A DNA stretch of 64,000 nt, taken from the NCBI GenBank assembly GCA_019914945.1, contig CM034110.1, positions 2,299,001-2,363,000 on the forward strand. Direction: 5' to 3'. The notes under the pieces were generated by a model that saw only the letters and a list, made by a program, of their open reading frames with translations, ran no database searches and was not told the origin of the DNA. This DNA is from Typha latifolia (lineage: Eukaryota; Streptophyta; Magnoliopsida; Poales; Typhaceae). Made by a program: the position numbers and the translations under genes. Position 1 is the first letter of the stretch, and each line of letters starts with the position of its first letter. This document shows, one piece after another, positions 56,245 to 64,000 of this stretch.

Positions 56245-56937
56245 AGGACGTCCCATTGCCTTTCTTAGCAAAGATTTATAAAAAAAACTCAACAATTATC
56301 GACTTACGAGAGATAGAGATGTTGGCAATTCTGCATGCGATGGGGAAGTGGAGACCTTATTTGATCGGTAGGCGATTCATCATTTGAACCAATCAAAGGA
56401 GCCTTCTGTACTTTATGGGACAGTGTATACATACTTCGGCACAGCAGAGATGGGTGATGGGGTATAATTATGAAAGTCAATACAAGAAAGGAACGGAAAA
56501 TAGAGTGGCAGATGCACTATCGCGCCAACCCGATACCGCCAAGCTCGCAGCATATTCTTGTCCTACCTTTTCTTTCTGTGATGAGTTGAGTTATGCATGT
56601 ACATATGACCCAGATATTTTAAGATTGTTATAGGAGGTGATGGATGATCCGGAGTACCATCCAGAGTTGGAGAATCGAGGCAGTTTGCTGCTGGACCACG
56701 GATGCATTCGAGTGCCCGCAAATGATGGGTTGTGGCAGAAATTGTTGGAGCACTTCCACCAAACTCCAAAGGCTGGTCATGAGGGTGTCTTGTGGACTTA
56801 TAGGAGGATATCTTAGAGTTGCACGTGGCTAGGATTGAGGCGAGATGTGAGGAGTTTTTTCTGTGCTTGCGAAGTCTGTCAAAGGGCTAAGACAACCATA
56901 TTTAATTCGGCCGGATTACTTCAGCCTTTACCTATAC
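56245..56937 (+). pseudogene. Element E RNase H end and integrase start
   Basis: The plus strand continues RPIAFLSKDL, YLIGRRFII, FMGQCIHTSAQQRWVMGYNY, NRVADALSRQPDTAKLAAYS, then DDPEYHPELENRGSLLLDHG. The integrase zinc region follows: HEGVLWTYRRIS, a stop, SCTWLGLRRDVRSFFCACEV, CQRAK. Coding ends at LLQPLPIL (about 56,937), where the sequence switches to minus-strand pol. Confidence 0.83.
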
Positions 56938-57955
56938 TGGTGGTAGTAGTAGGAATAGGCCAAGCGGTCATACATGCAACCTTTTGAGGATCCGCCGCTA
57001 CACCATCCGCTAAAATGATGTAGCATAAATACTCCACTTGTGGTATTCTCCATAAGCACTTGGACTTCTTGCTCTTCAATTTATTTTGATTCAACAAATT
57101 CAGCACGTCCTCCAAATGCCGCCAATGCTCCAATTCAATCTTGCTATACACCAAAATGTCCTAAAAAATACCAAGAGATACCTTCGCAATAGAGGCCAAA
57201 ATATATCATTCATGAGGCCTTGCAAGGTAGCTGGAGCATTGGTGAGACCAAAAGGCATCACCCAAAATTCGTAATGCCCATCCGGAGTCCGAAATGCAGT
57301 TTTGTGCACATCCGTAGGGTGAACTCTAATTTGATGATACCCAGCCGTCAAGTCTAGCTTGCTGAAAATAGTCGCCTCTACAAGCTCGTATAGCAGCTTC
57401 TCTATAACCGAAATAGGTTACCGGTCCTTGACGATAACAGCATTTAGTGCCCGATAGTCGATACAAAAATGCCATGTCCCATCTTTTTTTCGCACCAATA
57501 GCACGGGGTATGAGTATGAACTATGATTTCGTGCCGTCTCCAATAGCAATGTCAAATCCAACGGTCGGTTCGGCATCCAACCCCAATCTCCTCACTAACC
57601 TCTCGTCTAGAAAGTTGTGTGTACTCCCCGAATCGATGAGGATGTGCACACAATGCTTTCTAACGAGTCCGTCTATTCATAACGTCCTCGGCGCGAAAGT
57701 ACCCAAATATGCATGCATCGATATTTCAGCTTGGATATCTTCCTCCGCGCCCTCCTCTACGGCCTCCTCATGGACCTCCTCTAGACATGCTCCATCATCA
57801 ACTACATCATTATCCTCCTCGAGACCGTCGATGAGCATCACACTCTTAATCGGTTTGGAACACTGATGACTAGGGGTGAAACGTTCATCGCATCGAAAGC
57901 AAAGGCCCTTCGCTCTTCGCTCCTCCACCTAGGCAGGTGTGAGAGTTCAAACGGT
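56938..57955 (-). pseudogene. Scrambled chromovirus fragment: zinc knuckle, protease, RT
   Basis: From 57,955 downward the minus strand reads a gag zinc knuckle (KGLCFRCDERFTPSHQCSK, 57,870-57,925), then a well-preserved protease start ([20 protein letters not shown] and [12 protein letters not shown], 57,527-57,665). It jumps directly to RT ([54 protein letters not shown]). The FFDD box is broken by a frameshift at about 57,155. The second half of protease and the linker are deleted. Confidence 0.8.
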
Positions 57956-58267
57956 GGGTCTTGTGCCTCCTCTAACATTGGAAAAAGGTCTCAATGTGTT
58001 CACAAGGGTTCACAAGCGTTCAAACACGACTCCACCTGCATTCGAACGCGACCTACAAGAATTTTATTTTAATGAAAATAAACACCTAATGCAATAAGAA
58101 AAGATTCTTACTAAGTGTATCAGCCCACCACGCTTCCCCCACCTTGCCCTCAAGGTGAAAAGTTAGGGAAACGCTCCAAGATATCAGTCATCAACTCCCA
58201 TGTCACCTCATTAGATGGCTTGCCAAGCCACTCAACTAGAATCTCCATCTCCAATCTGGTACCATGT
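57956..58267 (-). repeat. Chimeric LTR start, polypurine tract and pol end
   Basis: Positions of about 57,990-58,128 match the first part of an E-type LTR on the minus strand, with TTCGAA-like palindromes and GTGTATCA at the edge. At 58,129-58,155 lies the polypurine-like tract (minus strand GGGCAAGGTGGGGGAAGCG). Positions 58,156-58,267 match the chromodomain tail (LGKPSNEVTWE-like). The piece is fused to gag sequence on the left and to the Athila-type element on the right. Confidence 0.7.
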
Positions 58268-60422
58268 CATCGTTCGCGTATCCTGTTGCCCCACAGGCTT
58301 GATCATGACAAAAGGAAATGATTTTATTAAAATCATTATCAGACACACATCTCCTAATGATTTGATCTAGGTAATACTTAAACAAGTATGGGTCATCCCA
58401 GAAAAAGAACTTGACCTCAGCTAAAAATTTGGACTTATCTTGCTTGGTCCAATGCGGAGGTATTTGACCAGTAGCAAGATAGTTGACAATATCAGCATAC
58501 CATGGTAGCTGAGAAGCACTCATTAGCTGTTCATCAAAAAAAGATTCAGATATTAGTTTGGATCCATAAGATGATTATAGGATAAGCCTAGATAAGTGAT
58601 CTGTGACAATATTTTCAAAAGCTTTCTTGTCCCTCATTTCAAGATCAAATTCTTGTAGCAATAGAATCCAACGAATTAAACGGACTTTAGCATTCTTTTT
58701 AGAGAGAAGGTATTTAAATGCTGCGTGATCAGAATAGATGATGACTTTAGACCCTAAGAGGTAGGATCTAAATTTATCTAAAGCAAACACAACTGCTAGC
58801 AACTCTTTCTCAGTAGTGGAATAATTTAGTTGTGCATCATTCAGAGTTTTACTAGCATAATAGATCACATGTGGTAATGTATTAACCCGTTGTCCTAAAA
58901 GCACTCCAATTGCATAGTCAGATGCATCGCACATAATCTCAAAAGGCTCATCCCAATTTGGTAGATGAATGATAGGAGTAGAAGTCTATTTAGTTTTTAA
59001 TCGTTGAAAAGCCTTAAGAGATTCTTCGTTAAAGACAAATTGAGAATCCTTAGCGAGTAAATTACATAAAGGTCGTGATATCTTACTGAAATCCTTAATA
59101 AATCATCGGTAAAAACCCGCATGACCCAAAAATGATCGGATTTCCTTCACAGTCTAAGGTGATGGAATGTTAGAAATTAAGTCAACCTTAACCTTATCGA
59201 CTTCGATCCCATCTTTAGAAATAATATGTCCTAGAACAATTCCTTTCTTCACCATAAAGTGACATTTTTCCCAATTAAGCACCAAGCTTTTCTCTTTGCA
59301 CCTTTCTAAGACTAGAGACAGGTGGTGCAAGCATTCATCAAATGATGATCCAAAGACAGAAAAGTCATCCATAAAAACTTCCAAGAACCATTCTACCATA
59401 TCTGAGAATATGCTAATCATGCACCTTTGAAAGGTACTAGGAGCATTGCATAACCCAAAAGGCATGCAACGATGGCAAATGCTCCAAAGAGCCAAGTAAA
59501 TATGGTCTTCTCTTGATCCTCAGGTGCAATAGGGATTTGGTTATAGCCAGAATAACCATCTAAAAACCAATAATAAACATGTTCGGCTAACCTTTCAAGC
59601 ATCTAATTAATGAAAGGAAGGGGAAAATGATCCTTCCTAGTTACAAGATTAAGTTTTCGGTAGTCAATGCAAACACGCCACCCTGTTTGAACACGAGTGG
59701 GTACTAACTCATCGTTCTTATTCTGCACTACTGTAATGCCAAACTTCTTAGGCACAACATGAATTGGACTCACCCATGCACTATCCGAAATTTGGTAAAT
59801 AATACACGCATCTAATAATTTTAGCACTTCAACTCTAACAATATCCTTCATCATAGGATATAAACCAACGTTGCAGTTCATGAGATTTTTTTGCATTTTC
59901 CTCTAAATGGATTCGATGCATAACCACATCAGGACTAATTACCTTGATATCAGCTATGGTCCATCCTATAGCTTCCTTGTATTCTTTTAAGACACTCACA
60001 AGTTTCTCCTCCTGTTCCTTACCCAAATCAGATACTATAATAACATGAAGGGTTTCAGAAGAGCCTAAAACACATACTTAAGAGTATTAGGTAGTGGTTT
60101 AAGATCTAACTTTGGAGGTTCTATGATTGATGGAGGAGTTGGGGGCGAAGATAGTTGAAGAAGTTCAATCTTGGGTTGCCATTTATTAAAATCCATAAGA
60201 GGTGCAGATTCTAACAATGCATTGACCTCCTCAAAAGAAGTTTCTCAATCAAAATCACCGTCAAAATGTAAAATACACTTTTCTAAAGGAATCTCAACAT
60301 TTGCCTGCTCATTTATGCTCTCTAATAAGCCTTCAATCATGTCAACCTCAAAAACATCATCAGTTTTAGAAGGTTGATGGCTCACATCAAAGATATTTAA
60401 TTCAACAGTCATATTGCCAAAA
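58268..60422 (-). pseudogene. Athila-type pol: RT, RNase H, integrase start
   Basis: RT at 59,896-59,154 reads ILKLLDACIIYQISDSAWVS-like sequence, WRVCIDYRKLNLVTRKDHFP, DGYSGYNQIPIAPEDQEKT, FGLCNAPSTFQRCM, VFMDDFSVFG with both aspartates kept, and NWEKCHFMVKKGIVLGHII. RNase H at 58,934-58,575 reads [34 protein letters not shown] and [17 protein letters not shown]. Integrase begins at 58,523 (LPWYADIVNYLATG, DQIIRRCV) and ends in CHDQACGATGYAN. Stops and frameshifts near 59,600, 59,500 and 58,990 inactivate it. Acidic sequence at 60,000-60,420 is probably the gag-pol linker or a decayed protease. Confidence 0.88.
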
Positions 60423-60993
60423 GATACGATTCAGACTTCATCGATGTAGTCTCGAGTATGGATTCACTTTAGGAGTGTCTTTATTTCTTATTTTAGTATT
60501 TAATTTCTATTAAAATAATTTTTTTGTAAGTCGCGTTCGAACACAGGTGGAGTGAGTTCGAACACGGTTGTGAACGTGGGTGGAGAGTATCCATTGTGCG
60601 TTCGAACGCACTGTGAACACCTGCATCGCGTTCGCAAATCCAGAGAAGTGGAAAACAGGCTTGTTCGATCATGCGTTCGAACGCCTACATTACGTTCGCA
60701 AATCCAAAGAAGAGCGAACACGGTGCGTTCGAACGCGATTGAGCGCGTTCAAATGCGGTCGGCGAAATTGTATTGTTTAGGGTTAATTTTGAGTTGTTTG
60801 GTTAGTCTCTAAAAGGGATGTGGATGGCAACCAGAAGATTATTATTGAAGAATTGAGTTTTGCCTTTCCTCCTTCGTCTTCTTCACTCCCGTTCTCTCAA
60901 TCCCCGGCGACGCTGCTTCTAACCTCCCTCGACCGACCAATCACCCTAGATCCTTAGGGGCGGCCCTCTCCTCCCCCTTCTTCTAATTTATCC
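60423..60993 (+). repeat. Truncated G-type LTR inside the Athila-type element
   Basis: About 571 bp match the start of the G/F LTR in plus orientation: GATACGATTCAGACTTCATC, the TTTAGGAGTGTCTTTATTTC segment, a block of TTCGAA palindromes (60,530-60,765), and the CTCCCGTTCTCTCAATCCCC segment. It stops near TCTAATTTATCC. The initial T of TGATACG and the R-U5 half are missing and no TSD was found, so it is a truncated insertion or rearranged piece. Confidence 0.75.
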
Positions 60994-61900
60994 AACACTT
61001 GCCTAAATTGATATTCACTTGTTCATTGAACCCATCTTGGTACCCTAAGGGCAAACTATTGCAGTGTGCATAGGACTGGCACAAACATTACAAACTTCAG
61101 ATTGCACTTGATTTATAGGTTTCATAGTTTGACTTAACACAAGGGCATCAACTTTCCTAGACAAACTATCCAGTCGTGCATTCATACTCACATCAGGTTG
61201 AACTTCATATATCCCTTCCTCTCTTAGACTGTGACATCCCTCGACTTTCAGCACTAAAATTCTATTGTTGGAAATTTTTAGCTATTCTTTCACAAAGAGT
61301 CCAAGCTTCAAGTGTGCTCTTAGCCATGAATGACCCACCGGTCATGGACTCCACTAGATTACGATTTGTGTCGGTCAGACCATTGTAGAAATACTGGACT
61401 AACCACCATTTCTCAAAATTGTGATGAGGGCAATTAATTTGAAGATCCTAAAACCTTTCCCATGACTCATGAAATTTCTCTTCCTCTTTCTGCTTGAAAG
61501 TGGAGATGGTCAATCTATATTGGTTTGTTCTAGGCATAGGGTAAAATTTGGACACAAATTTATAGTTCAGATCTCTCCAAGTGGTGATCGAGTTAGGCTC
61601 TAAGTGATTCAACCAAGCTCTTGCTTGGTCTTTCAATGAAAAGGGAAAGAGCCTTAGCCTAACAGATTTATCAGAAAAGTTTTGAAATTTGAATGTTGAA
61701 CAAATATCCAAGAATTTATCAACATGAGAGTATGGATTCTCATTTTTCTTAACATAAAAGGTAGGAAGCAATTGAAGGATGGCAGGTTTTAATTCAAAAT
61801 GAGTTGCATTAGTGTTAGGTAACACAATGCATTTTGAAGGTTGGGTTCCATTAGAGGCAAATCGCTCTTGTAAAGTTATGGTATCACCATGAACCTATTG
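60994..61900 (-). pseudogene. Athila-type gag
   Basis: The capsid region is open at 61,825-61,448: HFELKPAILQLLPTFYVKKN, SHVDKFLDICSTFKFQNF, RLRLFPFSLKDQARAWLNHL, then FVSKFYPMPRTN and EKFHESWERF. These match the retrotransposon gag core of Athila-like elements. The C-terminal part at 61,254-61,045 reads LDSLSRKVDALVLSQ and a Cys/His cluster CNVCASPMHTAIVCP, probably the nucleocapsid. Stops and frame changes occur at about 61,440 and 61,230. The reading frame is then cut by the LTR fragment. Confidence 0.85.
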
Positions 61901-62792
61901 ATGGTTTTTAGTCATTTCTTCCCTAGCAAGCCGACCTGAAATATCGAACCCAACCAATTTCTAAGTTTTGAAAAGGCTTCACAAACACAAATCTTACCAA
62001 GCAAATCATAGTCAACAGTTTGTGTTTTTAAAGTATAATATGAGAGCAAGCAATTTTTTTTAATTCTAATATTGTAGAAAATCACTTCTCTCCTAATTAG
62101 AGAGCTCCCACTCCCTTTCAGAGTAAGCTAGAGGATTACTAGTTAAGACCTACCAAAACATAACTAGGTAAGTTCCCAGGAATACTAGTGGGCACTGGCC
62201 TCTTCAGAATACCAGTTCCCTTAGGCGCCTCAGTACGGCTCTCCTTTTTGACAGAACTTACCTAGACATTGTAATTTGGAAGGTGCTCACTGGGCTTACC
62301 AAAAGATAACTCTTTCCGAGAGGTTCCTATGAGCTATGTGAAATCATTTGGTTGACGTCTACTTGATTTTAAGTTAGATGTTTGGCTTGGGTTTTAAATG
62401 AATTAACTTAAGTGGGCAAGGATGTGGTGATTAAATCCACTCCTTATCTTAGTGAGGTTTGTACCCTTACTAAATATTTTATGCATATATGAATGCACAA
62501 ATAATCACACAGAATCAGTTCATAACCCACTGACAGGAGATTCATGGGTAGGGTTAAGAAAATTCAAACCTTCCAATCAACCGGTTAGCAATTACTCCGC
62601 TGGGAGTAATTTTTAAGCAATTTTCTTTTCTTCAAGTACAATCCTCTATTGTTCTTTAGTTTCTCTAGAATAATTCAAAACAAGAACAAAACTTGCATTT
62701 TTTTTTAAAAAAACTTAATTTTTTTAAAAAAAAAATTTAAACAACTAGTAGAAAAATTAATTTTAAATTTTCAAAATAGTTTTCAACACAAG
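61901..62792 (-). other. Athila-type leader region
   Basis: About 0.9 kb lie between gag and the PBS with no coding motif. A CT-rich and T-rich stretch (62,690-62,790) adjoins the PBS. Long leaders of this kind are usual in Athila elements. Confidence 0.5.
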
Positions 62793-62810
62793 TCCCCGGC
62801 AACGGCGCCA
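62793..62810 (-). other. tRNA-Asp primer-binding site
   Basis: The minus strand reads TGGCGCCGTTGCCGGGGA, the standard PBS complementary to plant tRNA-Asp used by Athila/Tat-type elements. All 18 bases look intact. It lies 6 bp inside the LTR end. Confidence 0.92.
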
Positions 62811-62816
62811 AAAACT

Positions 62817-63774
62817 TGTTGTGATAAATTAAGTAATACTCGCAAGTGCATGAATCTATGGAGTAGATCAGCAAGCAAGGTATCGATCCCACGAGGACTT
62901 GTTTAAAAACATGAAGTGTTTGAAAATCTTAAAAATAGTTTTAACATATTTGGAAAATAGGTTTAGGAGATTTATGGAGAAAGAAAACATTCTTGTAGAT
63001 TTTTTTTAATTAAGTGTGAGAAATAAGGTCTTGGAATCCACTTGTAGATAATACATTTCTATTAGATAACATAAATCTCTTCTTTTTCTACCATTCACCA
63101 AGAAATCAATCACTAGTGGATCGGAAGATTATCTTTGAATGAACAATTCAATTTTCATAAAAATTACGTTCTTCCTTCATTTTTAGAAAATATGGAGTAA
63201 GAATTTTAAATTATTAGATGTATCCTTTTTAAGAAAAATAATTAATATCTAAATTGTAAACAACAAATTTAAAGTAGAAGAAAGAAGAACCTATTAAGCA
63301 ATTAAGAACACATAAGAGATTTAGAATAAAAGAAATATGTTCTCAACAAGCTTCATCCTCAACCTTAAGAAAATTAGAAATTCATTTTAGTAGTTAATAA
63401 CACAACTTGAATAAAAATAAACATGAGATGTCGCACTATAGAGTTGTAGAATACTTCTTTCAAAAACAAAATCCAAATCCAAAATCAAGAGATTACGCTA
63501 AAAAAAATCAGAATATGAACTTTGCTAACTTATAAAGATTGAAATTTCTTCGAATGTGCTCTATTGTTGTCAATTAAATTGAAACAGTTGCAAGTTTAAA
63601 TGCTGAATTTTAAACTACAACTCCTCAAAAGAAAAACTTAACAGAAAATACACAAGAAAAGACATTTTTCTCTAACTCTCAACCCCTCGATTTATAGACT
63701 TCTTGGAGCATGAAAATCTGCTCCAAATCGGCTGGAAATCGGCTATGATTGTGTTTAAAATTTACTAAATATGT
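62817..63774 (-). repeat. 5' LTR of the Athila-type element
   Basis: The inner end is TGTTGTGATAAATTAAG on the plus strand, close to the PBS. A segment ATACTCGCAAGTGCATGAAT and ATCGATCCCACGAGGA nearby resemble U5 sequence typical of Athila LTRs. The outer end is not certain because a chromovirus LTR begins at 63,775; at least 958 bp are present. Confidence 0.7.
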
Positions 63775-64000
63775 TGATACGATCACACCTCTGGGGCTAA
63801 GGCTCTGATACCAGCTTGTTACGATCAGGCACGGAACTTTGAAATTAGATCCCGAAATATGCTGTCGTCGGATCGACGTGAGATTTCGATATGTTGTAGC
63901 CTCGTAAAAGAGCTTTCTAAAAAATCTAGTTACAGGCGAATCGGAGTTGGGGATCTCGAGATATTGTTCGTTTAGTGGACGAACGTCAGGATGCTCTGTT
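63775..64000 (-). mobile_element. Start of a second F-type LTR with terminal PBS unit
   Basis: The element starts TGATACGATCACACC, continues through GGCTCTGATACCAGCT (one PBS unit, 63,801-63,816), and then into an F-type LTR beginning TGTTACGATCAGGCACGG at 63,817, which runs off the window. The unit's LTR-end part is a third sequence type not seen in F's array. The outer boundary is again a PBS-module terminus, as in F and at 20,160. The probable left TSD is TATGT (63,770-63,774); the right one is outside. Confidence 0.75.

Larger units (their letters stand above)
37661..56937 (+). mobile_element. Chromovirus E, split by four insertions
   Basis: This plus-strand Ty3/gypsy element has a 5' LTR (37,661-38,528), a five-unit PBS array, gag, RT, RNase H and the start of integrase. 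Insertions within it: G (38,601-43,927) in the PBS array, H (44,194-47,510) in gag, J (48,400 to about 53,848) in RT, and an LTR dimer (54,644-56,244) in RNase H. An internal deletion has joined gag directly to RT at about 48,262. At 56,937 the integrase breaks off and the sequence switches to minus-strand pol; no 3' LTR was found. Confidence 0.8.
58268..63774 (-). mobile_element. Athila-type Ty3/gypsy element, 3' truncated
   Basis: This minus-strand element has a 5' LTR (62,817-63,774), a tRNA-Asp PBS (62,793-62,810), gag, a degraded protease region, RT, RNase H and the start of integrase. It breaks off at 58,268 within integrase, where it is fused to chromovirus sequence. A G-type LTR fragment (60,423-60,993) interrupts the gag-protease interval. 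The PBS type and RT/integrase motifs point to the Athila lineage. No env-like frame can be present because the 3' part is lost. Confidence 0.85.

Overview
The window looks like repeat-rich nuclear DNA of a flowering plant. Nearly everything recognisable is transposable-element sequence typical of plants: Ty3/gypsy chromoviruses primed by initiator-Met tRNA, an Athila-type gypsy element primed by tRNA-Asp, Ty1/copia fragments, and a PIF/Harbinger DNA transposon. No intact host gene was found. A two-exon candidate at 21.5-22.1 kb is the only non-transposon coding signal, and it is weak. The species cannot be named from the sequence.

Layout. 0.8-1.3 kb: decayed copia RNase H. 1.7-16.2 kb: copies of a ~3 kb repeat with TGTAAC...GTTACA ends and ~5-bp target-site duplications (TSDs), read here as solo LTRs. 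One (D) contains a second (B), which contains a third (C), in alternating orientation. 16.3-16.8 kb: copia reverse transcriptase remnant. 17.7-21.4 kb: PIF/Harbinger Myb/SANT gene and DDE transposase, the latter split by a chromovirus LTR. 21.5-25.3 kb: mostly AT-rich, unassigned. 25.3-32.1 kb: a chromovirus whose integrase is split by a 4.7-kb block of unknown, possibly organellar DNA that itself carries another ~3 kb solo LTR. 32.3-34.7 kb: a gag-bearing, one-LTR chromovirus derivative with a perfect TSD. 37.7-56.9 kb: a plus-strand chromovirus (E) broken by four insertions: a two-LTR element (G), a ~3 kb solo LTR (H), a minus-strand relative (J), and a tandem LTR dimer. 56.9-58.3 kb: scrambled pieces of the same family. 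58.3-63.8 kb: the Athila-type element with its 5' LTR. 63.8-64 kb: the start of another chromovirus LTR.

The most unusual signal is a recurring tandem array of tRNA-iMet primer-binding sites (PBS). Five to seven PBS copies with 20-21 bp or 40-42 bp periods sit at the inner end of LTRs in two related chromovirus families. In several insertions the array, not the canonical LTR end, forms the outer terminus next to the TSD. The simplest reading is that priming from a downstream PBS copy turns the upstream copies into part of U5, so LTRs grow or shrink by PBS-containing modules.

All coding regions are decayed. Examples are a protease active-site deletion, loss of integrase, a lost reverse-transcriptase aspartate, CGA-to-TGA-type stops and many frameshifts. 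Complete TSDs let the order of insertion be read for most nested elements. All identities rest on reading motifs by eye; no database search was run.
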